Source: Exiguobacterium sp. s146 (GTDB lineage: Bacteria > Bacillota > Bacilli > Exiguobacteriales > Exiguobacteriaceae). From it: 64,000 nt of DNA. Below are positions 1 to 7,846 of this stretch, piece by piece. Below the pieces are notes generated by a model. The model was not told the DNA's origin, did not search any database, and saw only the letters and a list, made by a program, of their open reading frames with translations. Location of the stretch: positions 124,001 to 188,000 of the forward strand of contig NZ_JACSMA010000001.1 in assembly GCF_018618415.1 (NCBI RefSeq). Reading direction: 5' to 3'. Numbering within the stretch: the stretch's first letter is position 1; every line of letters starts with the position of its first letter. The position numbers were made by a program, and so were the translations under genes.

Positions 1-1
1 C

Positions 2-814
2 GAAGCGACGTTAATCGCGCAAGAAGAAGCAATTGCGGCTGAAATCGAAGCGCAACGTCGTGAGGAAGAAGAAGCGCGCCGTCGTGCTGAAGAGGCGGCT
101 CGTCAAGAAGCAGCCCGTAAGGCTGAGGAAGCTCGTCAAGCAGAAGCAGCGCAAGCAGCTGCAGCGGCACGTGAAGCAGAGGCAGCACGAGCAGCCGCGG
201 CGAAAGCTGAAGCCGAACGCGCAGCAGCCGTTAAAAAGCAGAACAATAACAATAATACCCAGTCGTCAACGTCTTCAAACCAGACGACACAAAATAGTAC
301 ACCGGCACCGAAACCGGCTGCGCCAGCACCAAAACCGGCACCAGCCCCGGCGCCTAAGCCAGCACCGACGGCACCGACGACGTCAGCTCCGGCACCATCA
401 GGCGCGATGTTCATTCAACCGACGACAGGTCGTTTCTCACAAGGATGGGGACCGGCAAGCGGTCAATTCGGTTACTCGTTCCATAACGGCGTCGATATCG
501 CTGGACCTGTCGGCACACCAATCCGTGCCTCGGCAACGGGAACAGTCATCCGTGCCGGCTGGGGTGGCGCGTACGGGAATCACGTCATGATCGCCCACGT
601 CATCAACGGTCAAGTTTGGACGACGGTCTATGCGCACATGAACTCAGTCTCAGTGAGTGCCGGTCAACGTGTGACACAAGGTTCGAACATCGGAACACTT
701 GGGAACACGGGGAACTCGTCAGGCCCGCACCTTCACTTCGAGGTTCACCAAGGTAGCTACTCGTACTCTGGAACGAGCGCGGGAAGCACAGTCAACCCAC
801 GTCAGTTCTTCTAA
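2..814 (+). CDS. M23 family metallopeptidase with N-terminal coiled coil (5' end missing)
   Basis: The reading frame is open from base 2 and ends at TAA 812-814, so the N-terminus lies outside the window. The visible part begins with about 75 residues rich in Glu, Ala and Arg, typical of a long coiled coil. A low-complexity Asn/Thr/Pro/Ala linker follows (about bases 235-400), then a complete C-terminal LytM/M23 domain. Zinc-site motifs are visible: HNGVDIAG and, near the end, GPHLHFEV (the HxH motif). This order matches secreted EnvC/PcsB-like murein hydrolases, which cut peptide cross-links of peptidoglycan. The function is family knowledge; the coiled coil probably handles regulation or docking (inference). 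The gene ends at a bidirectional terminator shared with the convergent permease. Confidence 0.9.
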   Translation, partial: EATLIAQEEAIAAEIEAQRREEEEARRRAEEAARQEAARKAEEARQAEAAQAAAAAREAEAARAAAAKAEAERAAAVKKQNNNNNTQSSTSSNQTTQNSTPAPKPAAPAPKPAPAPAPKPAPTAPTTSAPAPSGAMFIQPTTGRFSQGWGPASGQFGYSFHNGVDIAGPVGTPIRASATGTVIRAGWGGAYGNHVMIAHVINGQVWTTVYAHMNSVSVSAGQRVTQGSNIGTLGNTGNSSGPHLHFEVHQGSYSYSGTSAGSTVNPRQFF

Positions 815-874
815 TGTTAAACGAGGACCCGTCAATCGTGACAGGTTCTCGTTTTGTGTCCTATCAAAAACCAA

Positions 875-911
875 AAACAAGCGCCTATCCGTAACGGACA
901 GGCGCTTGTTT
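875..911. terminator. Bidirectional terminator
   Basis: Perfect 12-bp arms AAACAAGCGCCT and AGGCGCTTGTTT enclose a further short TCCG/CGGA stem. It lies between two convergent genes and its right edge touches the permease stop. Confidence 0.85.
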
Positions 912-2272
912 CAGTTGGCTTGTTCGATGTCGTCTGCTTGATTGTTCGCTTTGCGGAACCGCTCACGAACGAGATAGATGACGGTCAGTCCGACCAACCA
1001 TGGAATCCCGAACTTGAGCAAAATATTGAAGTCGGTGAACCATGTCGTGATCATGAGGCTGAGCAACAGTCCGGCACCGAGTAACGGTAGGAACGGATAC
1101 CCGATCATGCGGACCGGTAACTTGCGTCCTGTCCATTTCTTGCGGAAGAACAGATGCGAGACGAACACCATGAACCATGTGAAGATGGCTCCGAACATCG
1201 AGATGCCCATCAAGAACGGATACGACGTTTCCATGAACACTTGAAGCAGTGCCGCGAGAATGATTCCGCCTGTTGAGACGAGCAAGGCAGGCATTGGGAT
1301 CCCGCTAGTGCTGACTTTTTTAAAGAGTCGCGGAGCATCACCGGCCCCGGCGAGCGAATACATCATTCGCGTCGACGCATAGAGCTGGGCGTTCATCGCC
1401 GACAATGCGGCAATCAAGATGACGAAGTTCAATATACCGGCGGCGCCAGGCACGTTGAACTGTTGCATGACGAGAACGAACGGGCTTTGATCGATGCCCG
1501 CCTGCTGCCATGGGATGAGCATGAGCATGATGGCGATCGTGACGAGATAGAAGAACGTCAAGCGGAATACCGTCGCACGTAACGCTTTCGGGACGGCACG
1601 GTCCGGGTCTTTCGCTTCGCCGGCTGTGACGGCGACGAGCTCGGTCCCGAGGAAGCTGAAGAGCGAGATAAAAATCGTCACCCACATACCGTAGAAACCG
1701 AAGGCGAAGAATCCTTCATTGCCCGCCGTGATCGATTCAATCGGTGAACCGGGCTCGCCGAACAGCGTGGCGGCCCCGAGGACGATGAAGAGAATGATGG
1801 CCGTCACTTTGATGAACGATAACCAGTATTCGGTCGTCCCGAACGTATGGACGTGCCGGGCATTGACATAAATGAGCAATCCGCCGAACACGGCGACCCA
1901 GACGAATCCGTTCACGTCGGGGAACCAGTACCGCATATAGATGGCGATCGCGCTCACTTCGACGCCGATGGCGAGGACGTTGGCGACCCAGTACGAGTAG
2001 CGGACCAAAAAGCCGGCGAGCGGATGGACATAGCGCTCGGCGATGGTGCCGAACGAGCCCGAAGTCGGATGGGCGACGGTCATCTCAGCGAGACAGCCCA
2101 TCAGTAACAGGACGATGAACGCCCCGATGGCGTAACTGACGAGTACACTCGGTCCGGCCGTTTGGATGGCGAGCCCGCTTCCGAGGAAGAGGCCCGTTCC
2201 GATGGCGCTACCGAGCGAAATCATCGTCAACTGCCGCGTGGACAGTTCACGTTTTAATTTGCTAGTTTCCAA
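911..2272 (-). CDS. Amino-acid permease, APC superfamily (AAT-type)
   Basis: A 453-residue integral membrane protein with about twelve hydrophobic segments. The N-terminal motif LGSAIGTGLFLGSG is the signature of APC-superfamily permeases, and later segments match the AAT subfamily, which imports amino acids by proton symport. The substrate cannot be read from the sequence. The start is TTG at 2272, supported by AAAGGAG eight bases upstream. A strong sigma-A-type promoter lies about 40 bp further up. It is transcribed away from the tryptophan operon leader, but nothing in its own leader looks like a T-box, so tryptophan specificity is not supported. Confidence 0.88.
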   Translation of the reverse strand: METSKLKRELSTRQLTMISLGSAIGTGLFLGSGLAIQTAGPSVLVSYAIGAFIVLLLMGCLAEMTVAHPTSGSFGTIAERYVHPLAGFLVRYSYWVANVLAIGVEVSAIAIYMRYWFPDVNGFVWVAVFGGLLIYVNARHVHTFGTTEYWLSFIKVTAIILFIVLGAATLFGEPGSPIESITAGNEGFFAFGFYGMWVTIFISLFSFLGTELVAVTAGEAKDPDRAVPKALRATVFRLTFFYLVTIAIMLMLIPWQQAGIDQSPFVLVMQQFNVPGAAGILNFVILIAALSAMNAQLYASTRMMYSLAGAGDAPRLFKKVSTSGIPMPALLVSTGGIILAALLQVFMETSYPFLMGISMFGAIFTWFMVFVSHLFFRKKWTGRKLPVRMIGYPFLPLLGAGLLLSLMITTWFTDFNILLKFGIPWLVGLTVIYLVRERFRKANNQADDIEQAN

Positions 2273-2313
2273 AGTTAATTCTCCTTTAGTTGAGTGAAGT
2301 GTTGTTGGGGACG

Positions 2314-2343
2314 ACTATAGCAGACAAAAAAATCAAGTGTCAA
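2314..2343 (-). promoter_or_regulatory. Promoter of the amino-acid permease
   Basis: On the minus strand a perfect TTGACA (-35, 2343-2338) is followed after 18 bp by TATAGT (-10, 2319-2314) with an extended TGC just before it. Confidence 0.7.
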
Positions 2344-2415
2344 CTCGCGAAAACGTAAAAGCTGGCATCGATTCGGTCGCACCTATAGAAGCAAAGTTTT
2401 TTTGCACGCTTTTGT

Positions 2416-2444
2416 TTGACACGAGGGAATCCGCCCTGTATAGT
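2416..2444 (+). promoter_or_regulatory. Promoter of the trp operon
   Basis: TTGACA at 2416-2421, a 17-bp spacer and TATAGT at 2439-2444. Transcription would start near 2451, just upstream of the first T-box. Confidence 0.8.
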
Positions 2445-2459
2445 ACGAGTTAACTTAAT

Positions 2460-2734
2460 TGAAACGAATAAAGGCGTCGACGAAGAGAAGTAACGACGGT
2501 CCCGGCATGACAGAGAGCTGATGGTTGGTGTGAATCAGTATGCAGGGCGTCGCGAATGGACTTCTGAGCTCTAAACCGAAACTTCTAGTAGGCTTTAGCG
2601 GGTCACCCACCGTTACCATGGGAAAGCGGATGTTTGTCCGTGAAGTGGGTTCTACGGAACCAACGAAGGTGGCACCACGGGGTTACTCGTCCTTCTCATA
2701 GCGCAAGCTATGAGTCGGGCGGGTAACCCTTTTT
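2460..2734 (+). promoter_or_regulatory. T-box leader 1, tryptophan specifier
   Basis: This leader senses uncharged tRNA and decides between termination and read-through. Visible parts: the stem I motif AGAGAGCTGATGGTTGGTG, a specifier loop with GAA-TGG (TGG at 2557-2559, the Trp codon), and the conserved T-box sequence AAGGTGGCACCACGG at 2666-2680. A terminator follows, with arms GGGTTAC and GTAACCC and a T-run ending at 2734. The motifs are seen directly; tryptophan specificity follows from the codon and the downstream genes. Confidence 0.93.
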
Positions 2735-2764
2735 CGTTTCAACACATCATAAATCAGTGATTGA

Positions 2765-2999
2765 GAAGAGTAGCGTGAACAAGTCTCGTTCAGAGAGCCG
2801 GGGATGGTGGGATCCCGGCCGAGACAGTCACGTGAATGGGCTCATGAGAGCATGGCTGAACCAAGTAGGTCATGACGGTTTCCTCCGTTATCGGGATACG
2901 ATGTGATAGCATCGGAAAGTGGGATCAATCGATCCAACGAGAGGTGGCACCGCGGTCCAAACCGTCCTCCATACGACAGACGTCGTATGGAGTTTTTTT
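2765..2999 (+). promoter_or_regulatory. T-box leader 2, tryptophan specifier, in tandem
   Basis: A second complete T-box follows the first with no gene between. It has an AGAGAG motif, a specifier loop reading GAA-TGG (TGG at 2837-2839), the T-box AGGTGGCACCGCGG at 2942-2955 and a terminator with 11-bp arms (CTCCATACGAC, 2967-2992) followed by seven T. A transcript must pass two tRNA-Trp checkpoints before reaching trpD. An ORF that crosses this element is not a gene. Confidence 0.92.
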
Positions 3000-3028
3000 A
3001 TACCCAAAATGCTTGAGGAGGAACGGAC

Positions 3029-4018
3029 ATGTTAACACGACTATTGACGAACCCATTGACGACGAACGAAATGAAACTGGCGGCGGCCGAGCTGTTCCAA
3101 GCCGACGAAGCGCAAATCACCGAGGTGTTACTCGCCATGAAAGCGCGCGGGGAGACGGCCGAGGAGATGGCCGGACTCGCTGACTACATCCGTGAGGCAG
3201 CAACGTTCCCAGAGACGGCGCTTCCTGTGCTCGACGTCTGTGGCACGGGCGGTGACGGGGCGAACACGTTCAACATCAGCTCGACGGTCGCATTCGTCTT
3301 GGCAGGGCTCAATATCCCGGTCGCCAAACATGGGAATCGCAGCGTGTCGAGTCGGTCAGGCAGTGCCGACGTCCTCGAGTCATTAAATATCCCGATCGTC
3401 CAAAGTCAGGAGGCGATGCTCGCGGATCTCGAACGGACGAACTTGAGCTTCTTGTTCGCCCAACACATCCATCCGGTCATGAAGCACGTGATGCCGGTCC
3501 GGAAACGACTGGCGACGGCGACCATCTTCAATCAAATCGGTCCGTTGACGAACCCGCTCAAGCCGAAGCGCCAATTGATCGGCGTGTACCATCCATCGCT
3601 CATCGAGAAGATGGCGACGGCGATGCGCCACCTCGGTGTCGAGCGCGGCATGGTCGTCCATGGGGCAGGCGGGCTAGACGAAGCGAGCCTCGCCGGACGA
3701 AACGACGTCTTGTTCTTCAACGGCGACAAAGTGGCCCGTTACACGGTCGACCCGCGCGACGTCGGATTGATGCGAGCGCCGCTCTCGGCGCTGCAAGGCG
3801 GGACACCAACTGAAAATGCCGAGACGCTCCTCGCCGTCTTGAACGGAGCGAAGGGACCGGCGCGAGATGTCGTCTTATTGAACGCCGCGCTCGCCCTGTG
3901 CACGTATGGGACGGTCCAGACGCTCCGCGAAGGTGTCGCGGTGGCAACAGCAAGCATTGATGAAGGGCACGCCATCCGCGTGCTCAAGCACCTACAACGA
4001 ACGGAGGTTGGCGCATGA
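3029..4018 (+). CDS. trpD: Anthranilate phosphoribosyltransferase
   Basis: TrpD joins anthranilate to PRPP, the second step from chorismate to tryptophan. The 329-residue length is normal for the family. The PRPP-binding motif CGTGGDG is at residues 71-77, followed by VAKHGNRSVSSRSGSADVLE, the highly conserved glycosyltransferase-family-3 segment. AGGAGG sits eight bases before ATG 3029, and the second T-box terminator ends about 30 bp upstream. It is the first gene of the operon, which is odd: trpE and often trpG normally come first. It overlaps trpC by 4 bp (ATGA), so the two are probably translationally coupled. Confidence 0.97.
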   Translation: MLTRLLTNPLTTNEMKLAAAELFQADEAQITEVLLAMKARGETAEEMAGLADYIREAATFPETALPVLDVCGTGGDGANTFNISSTVAFVLAGLNIPVAKHGNRSVSSRSGSADVLESLNIPIVQSQEAMLADLERTNLSFLFAQHIHPVMKHVMPVRKRLATATIFNQIGPLTNPLKPKRQLIGVYHPSLIEKMATAMRHLGVERGMVVHGAGGLDEASLAGRNDVLFFNGDKVARYTVDPRDVGLMRAPLSALQGGTPTENAETLLAVLNGAKGPARDVVLLNAALALCTYGTVQTLREGVAVATASIDEGHAIRVLKHLQRTEVGA

Positions 4019-4776
4019 GCTACTTGACGAAAATCATCGGAACGAAAATCGAAGAAGTCAATCAAATGGGGGACATCGAGGTGACGCGGACGACAGCCAT
4101 CTCATTACCGCATGTAATGAAGTACGGTTTCCATGTCATCGCCGAGATTAAGAGGGCCTCCCCGTCAAAAGGGGTGATTCGCGAGGAAGTGGATGTCGTG
4201 AGCCGGGCCCGCACGTATGAGCAGGCAGGGGCGACAATGATTTCCGTCTTGACGGATTCGACCTATTTCAACGGGTCGTTCGACGACTTGCGTGATGTCG
4301 CGGCCGCTGTCGAGATTCCGGTCCTCTGCAAAGACTTCATCATCGATGAACGACAGCTCGACCGGGCCAAAGCGGCCGGGGCGAGTGCGGCACTGTTGAT
4401 TGTCGCGGCGCTCCATCCGAGCCGGCTCCATACGTTAAAACAGTATGCCCGGTCCATCGGTCTCGATGTTCTCGTCGAAGTCCACGATGAGACCGAGCTC
4501 CAGACGGCGCTCGAACTGGGCGATGTGTTAATCGGGATCAACAACCGAAACTTGAAGACGTTCGAGGTCTCACTCGATACGTCGGTCGATTTGATGACGA
4601 AGTATCCCGATGTCGCGTTCGTCAGCGAGAGCGGCGTCAGCACAGGAGCGGCGGCCCGTCGGCTCCAGACAGCCGGAGCCCGAGCGATTCTCGTCGGGGA
4701 GGCGCTCATGCGACAGGACGACCCGACAGCCTTAATCGAGGAGTTGACGTCATGTTCGTTAAAATATGTGGATTGA
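4015..4776 (+). CDS. trpC: Indole-3-glycerol-phosphate synthase
   Basis: TrpC closes the indole ring of CdRP to give indole-3-glycerol phosphate. The 253-residue (beta/alpha)8 barrel shows the signature segment IAEIKRASPSKG, including the catalytic Lys, then VLCKDFIID and IGINNRNLKTF, all diagnostic of the family. ATG 4015 overlaps the trpD stop by 4 bp, and the 3' end overlaps trpF by 25 bp. It is a stand-alone enzyme, not fused to TrpF as in some enterobacteria. Confidence 0.97.
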   Translation: MSYLTKIIGTKIEEVNQMGDIEVTRTTAISLPHVMKYGFHVIAEIKRASPSKGVIREEVDVVSRARTYEQAGATMISVLTDSTYFNGSFDDLRDVAAAVEIPVLCKDFIIDERQLDRAKAAGASAALLIVAALHPSRLHTLKQYARSIGLDVLVEVHDETELQTALELGDVLIGINNRNLKTFEVSLDTSVDLMTKYPDVAFVSESGVSTGAAARRLQTAGARAILVGEALMRQDDPTALIEELTSCSLKYVD

Positions 4777-5324
4777 CGACGGAGGCAAGTGTCACGACGG
4801 CGGTCGAGGCCGGAGCAGACGCCATAGGGTTCGTCTTCGCGGACAGCCCGCGCCAAATCGATTGCGCGACGGCGCAGCGATTGCGTCAATTGATTCCTGA
4901 TGGGGTCCGGGTCGTCGGCGTGTTTCTCGACCCGGACGTCGAGACGGTTCGTACCGCCGTCGCTTGCGGATTGACCGACATTCAGTTGCACCGTCGAACC
5001 CGGCCGCTTGAGACGTTCCGTCAGTTCGGTCTCCCAATCATCGAAGCGGATCGTTCGTCGGAGGCTGACATCATTCTACTCGACGCGCCGACGCCGGGCA
5101 GTGGACAAGCGCTCGATTGGGAGACGCTCGAACGGCCACAGCAGACGTTTTGGCTCGCCGGTGGATTGAACGTCGACAATGTCGGTGCGGCGATTCGCGC
5201 CATGCGACCGGACGGTGTCGACGTCTCAAGCGGTGTCGAGACGAACGGACAGAAAGATCATGATAAGATTCGCGCGTTCATCCAACGCGCCAAGGAGGAA
5301 ACACCGTGTATACACAACCAGTGA
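4752..5324 (+). CDS. trpF: Phosphoribosylanthranilate isomerase
   Basis: TrpF converts phosphoribosylanthranilate to CdRP. The protein opens with MFVKICGLT, in which the Cys acts as general base, and continues with [13 protein letters not shown], both typical of TrpF. The C-terminal phosphate-binding part reads [10 protein letters not shown] and VDVSSGVE, with the catalytic Asp. At 190 residues it is slightly short for the family (about 200-210) but no motif is missing. It overlaps trpC by 25 bp and trpB by 19 bp, so the operon is compressed here. Confidence 0.96.
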   Translation: MFVKICGLTTEASVTTAVEAGADAIGFVFADSPRQIDCATAQRLRQLIPDGVRVVGVFLDPDVETVRTAVACGLTDIQLHRRTRPLETFRQFGLPIIEADRSSEADIILLDAPTPGSGQALDWETLERPQQTFWLAGGLNVDNVGAAIRAMRPDGVDVSSGVETNGQKDHDKIRAFIQRAKEETPCIHNQ

Positions 5325-6487
5325 ACGGAAAGTTTGGCCCATACGGCGGAAAATATATTCCTGAAACGCTCATGCAAGCGGTCGAAGAGCTCGAAGTGGC
5401 TTACGAGGAAGCAAAAGAAAACCCTGAGTTCCAGGCACGCTTCAACGATCTCCTCAGCGAGTACGTCGGTCGCGAAACGCCGCTCTATTATGCAGAGAAC
5501 ATGAGCCGTCGCCTCGGGACGAACGTCTATTTGAAACGTGAAGACTTGAACCATACCGGGGCCCATAAAATCAATAACACGATCGGCCAGGCGCTCCTCG
5601 CCAAACGAATGGGCAAACGAAAAGTCGTTGCCGAAACAGGAGCCGGACAGCACGGGGTTGCCACGGCGACAGTGTGTGCGCTCCTCAATCTCGAATGTAC
5701 GATTTTCATGGGTGAGGTCGACGTCGAACGTCAAGAATTGAACGTGTTTCGCATGGAATTGCTCGGTGCGACCGTCGTTCCCGTCAAATCGGGAAGCCGG
5801 ACATTGAAAGATGCCGTCAACGAGGCGCTCCGTTACTGGGTCAAACATGTCGATGACACGCACTACGTGATGGGGTCGGTGCTCGGCCCGCACCCGTTCC
5901 CGACGATGGTACGCGATTTCCAAAGCGTCATCGGGACAGAGACGCGCCGCCAAGTGCTCGAGAAGACCGGACGTCTGCCTGACGCGGTCGTCGCTTGCGT
6001 CGGTGGCGGCAGCAATGCGATGGGCATGTTCTATCCATTTTTGAATGATGAGACGGTCGCCTTATACGGTGTCGAGGCAGCAGGAAGCGGTGTCGATACG
6101 GACAAGCATGCAGCGACGCTCACGAAAGGCGAGGTCGGGGTGCTTCACGGCTCGCTCATGTACGTGCTCCAAGACGCGGCCGGGCAAATCCAGGAAGCCC
6201 ACTCGATTTCGGCTGGACTCGATTATCCAGGTGTTGGGCCGGAGCACAGCTTCTTGAAAGACATCGAACGGGTTCGCTACGCGGCGGTCACGGACGAGGA
6301 CGCACTCGCAGCCTGCATGTCGCTCAGCCGCCAAGAAGGCATCATTCCGGCGCTGGAGTCGTCTCATGCACTCGCCTATGCGGAAACGCTCGCCAAAACG
6401 ATGGAAGCGGACGACGTGCTCGTCATCTGTCTATCCGGTCGCGGGGATAAGGATGTTCATACGATTCGAGAAAGGGTGACGCAATGA
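5306..6487 (+). CDS. trpB: Tryptophan synthase beta chain
   Basis: TrpB is the PLP enzyme that condenses indole with serine. The 393-residue protein carries the PLP lysine at K88 within [11 protein letters not shown] and the Gly/Ser-rich phosphate loop GGGSNAMG, placing it in the TrpB1 group that pairs with TrpA. The start is GTG 5306 with AAGGAGGA seven bases upstream; it lies inside the end of trpF. It overlaps trpA by 4 bp (ATGA), consistent with alpha2-beta2 complex formation. Confidence 0.97.
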   Translation: MYTQPVNGKFGPYGGKYIPETLMQAVEELEVAYEEAKENPEFQARFNDLLSEYVGRETPLYYAENMSRRLGTNVYLKREDLNHTGAHKINNTIGQALLAKRMGKRKVVAETGAGQHGVATATVCALLNLECTIFMGEVDVERQELNVFRMELLGATVVPVKSGSRTLKDAVNEALRYWVKHVDDTHYVMGSVLGPHPFPTMVRDFQSVIGTETRRQVLEKTGRLPDAVVACVGGGSNAMGMFYPFLNDETVALYGVEAAGSGVDTDKHAATLTKGEVGVLHGSLMYVLQDAAGQIQEAHSISAGLDYPGVGPEHSFLKDIERVRYAAVTDEDALAACMSLSRQEGIIPALESSHALAYAETLAKTMEADDVLVICLSGRGDKDVHTIRERVTQ

Positions 6488-7263
6488 TGAGATTAGATGA
6501 AGCGATTCGACAGCGGAGTGAAGGGACGGCGTTCGTCCCCTACATCATGGCCGGGGACGGCGGGATGGATCAGTTGATTCCGACGATTGAACGGCTAGAG
6601 GCGATGGGGGCGACGGCCATCGAACTCGGAATCCCGTTCTCCGACCCGGTCGCAGACGGTCCCATCATCGAAGCGGCTGGGATGCGCGCCCTCGAACAAG
6701 GTGTGACGTTGACGGACGTGCTGGACCGTTTAATAGAAGGAACGGGTCGCTTTTCGGTCCCGATCGTCCTCATGACGTACTTGAATCCGGTGTTCCGGTT
6801 CGGGGTCGAACGCTTCTTCGAGCGAGCGGCAGCGTCTGGTGTCAGTGGCGTCATCATTCCGGATTTACCGTTTGAAGAGAGCCTCGATTTGTTCGCCGGC
6901 ATCGACCGACATGGGGTGGCGGTCGTACCGCTCGTCACGTTGACGAGCAGTCAGACTCGGATCGACACGATTCTAAGCCAAGCGGAAGGGTTCGTCTATG
7001 CGGTGACGCTCAAAGGGACGACCGGGAAGACGGATGTGTTCCCGGAAGAGTTACTCGACCACTTGCGTTCGTTGACGGAGCGGTCACCGGTACCGGTGCT
7101 CGCCGGGTTCGGTGTCCATCGCGCCGATCAGGTTCGGACGCTCGGGGCGGCCTGTGACGGGGTCGTCGTCGGCAGTTTCATCGTCGAGGCGCTCCACGCG
7201 GGTCGTGAACAGGACGTGGCCGCGTTAATCGCGTCAGCGCGAACGGTCAGTGCAAAAAAATAA
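6484..7263 (+). CDS. trpA: Tryptophan synthase alpha chain
   Basis: TrpA cleaves indole-3-glycerol phosphate to indole, which is channelled to TrpB. The 259-residue barrel shows [15 protein letters not shown], containing the catalytic Glu and the substrate-contacting Asp, and the phosphate-binding end [10 protein letters not shown]. It is the last gene of the operon: its TAA at 7261-7263 lies inside the left arm of a terminator. With TrpD, C, F and B it completes the pathway from anthranilate; the anthranilate synthase step is absent from this window. Confidence 0.97.
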   Translation: MMRLDEAIRQRSEGTAFVPYIMAGDGGMDQLIPTIERLEAMGATAIELGIPFSDPVADGPIIEAAGMRALEQGVTLTDVLDRLIEGTGRFSVPIVLMTYLNPVFRFGVERFFERAAASGVSGVIIPDLPFEESLDLFAGIDRHGVAVVPLVTLTSSQTRIDTILSQAEGFVYAVTLKGTTGKTDVFPEELLDHLRSLTERSPVPVLAGFGVHRADQVRTLGAACDGVVVGSFIVEALHAGREQDVAALIASARTVSAKK

Positions 7264-7290
7264 GAATCGTGCCTCGGCACGATCCTTATT
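7259..7290. terminator. Bidirectional terminator, trpA / hsp20
   Basis: Arms AATAAG and ATCGTGCC pair with GGCACGAT and CTTATT around a TC loop. It overlaps the trpA stop and touches the hsp20 stop. Confidence 0.8.
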
Positions 7291-7733
7291 CATTCCTCGA
7301 TTTCGATGGTGCGGGTGCTCGACCCGTCATCGGCTTTCGGAACGGTCAAGTGGAGCACGCCGTCTGAAAGCTTCGCTTTGATGGCATCTTCTTTCACGTT
7401 CGGCAGATAGAGTGAACGTTGCATCGAAGTGACGCGGCGTTCCCGATAGACATAGTCCTTATCTTCTTCTTTCTCTTCACGTTGGTCGACCGAGAGAATG
7501 AGATAGTCTTTGTCATAGCGGATGTGGATGTTGTCTTTGTTGATGCCTGGCATCTCCGCCTCGATGACGTATTGACCGTCTTGGTCCCGGACGTCGAGTT
7601 TGAACGAGTCGAGGAACGACGTCGCGCCGTCTTTCGGGTCGAACAGGTGATTCATCCGATCAAAGACGTCGCCGAACAAATCGTTGCGCAATCGATCGAG
7701 TTCACTCTTCCGGAATGGCGTCAAATCGAACAT
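7290..7733 (-). CDS. Hsp20/alpha-crystallin small heat-shock protein
   Basis: A 147-residue small heat-shock protein, an ATP-independent holdase that keeps unfolding proteins soluble. An N-terminal arm (MFDLTPFRKSELDRLRNDLF) precedes the alpha-crystallin domain at about residues 45-135, with the typical segments YVIEAEMPGI, YLILSVDQRE and LSDGVLHLTVPK. The start is ATG 7733 with AGGAGGG six bases upstream; a longer frame to 7850 runs through a terminator hairpin and is rejected. A perfect 22-bp hairpin ends three bases before its Shine-Dalgarno, so its transcription start is unclear. No CIRCE element is visible. Confidence 0.92.
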   Translation of the reverse strand: MFDLTPFRKSELDRLRNDLFGDVFDRMNHLFDPKDGATSFLDSFKLDVRDQDGQYVIEAEMPGINKDNIHIRYDKDYLILSVDQREEKEEDKDYVYRERRVTSMQRSLYLPNVKEDAIKAKLSDGVLHLTVPKADDGSSTRTIEIEE

Positions 7734-7749
7734 ACGAATCCCTCCTTCA

Positions 7750-7797
7750 AAAAACGGACAGAGTAGAAGTGTTGTCACTTTTACTCTGTCCGTTTTT
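7750..7797 (-). terminator. 22-bp perfect hairpin between the antiporter gene and hsp20
   Basis: The arms pair over 22 bp with one G-T wobble around a 4-base loop (outer part AAAAACGGACAGAGTA). On the minus strand it ends in a T-run at 7749, and the hsp20 SD follows at 7746-7741. It is a likely terminator for the upstream antiporter, but it sits in the hsp20 5' leader. Confidence 0.75.
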
Positions 7798-7846
7798 AGC
7801 GAGATATAAACGTCATCGACGTGACAGTTTGTTGAAGAAAAGGTGG

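Noticed and set aside
136-414. 92-residue minus-strand ORF, rich in Gly and Ala
   Set aside because: It is the reverse complement of the coiled-coil and Pro/Ala linker of the M23 peptidase; repeats there keep all frames open.
2872-3183. 103-residue plus-strand ORF before trpD
   Set aside because: It runs through the second T-box and its terminator into trpD in another frame, without SD.
5258-5953. 231-residue minus-strand ORF opposite trpB
   Set aside because: Shadow of trpB, with no SD and no recognisable domain.
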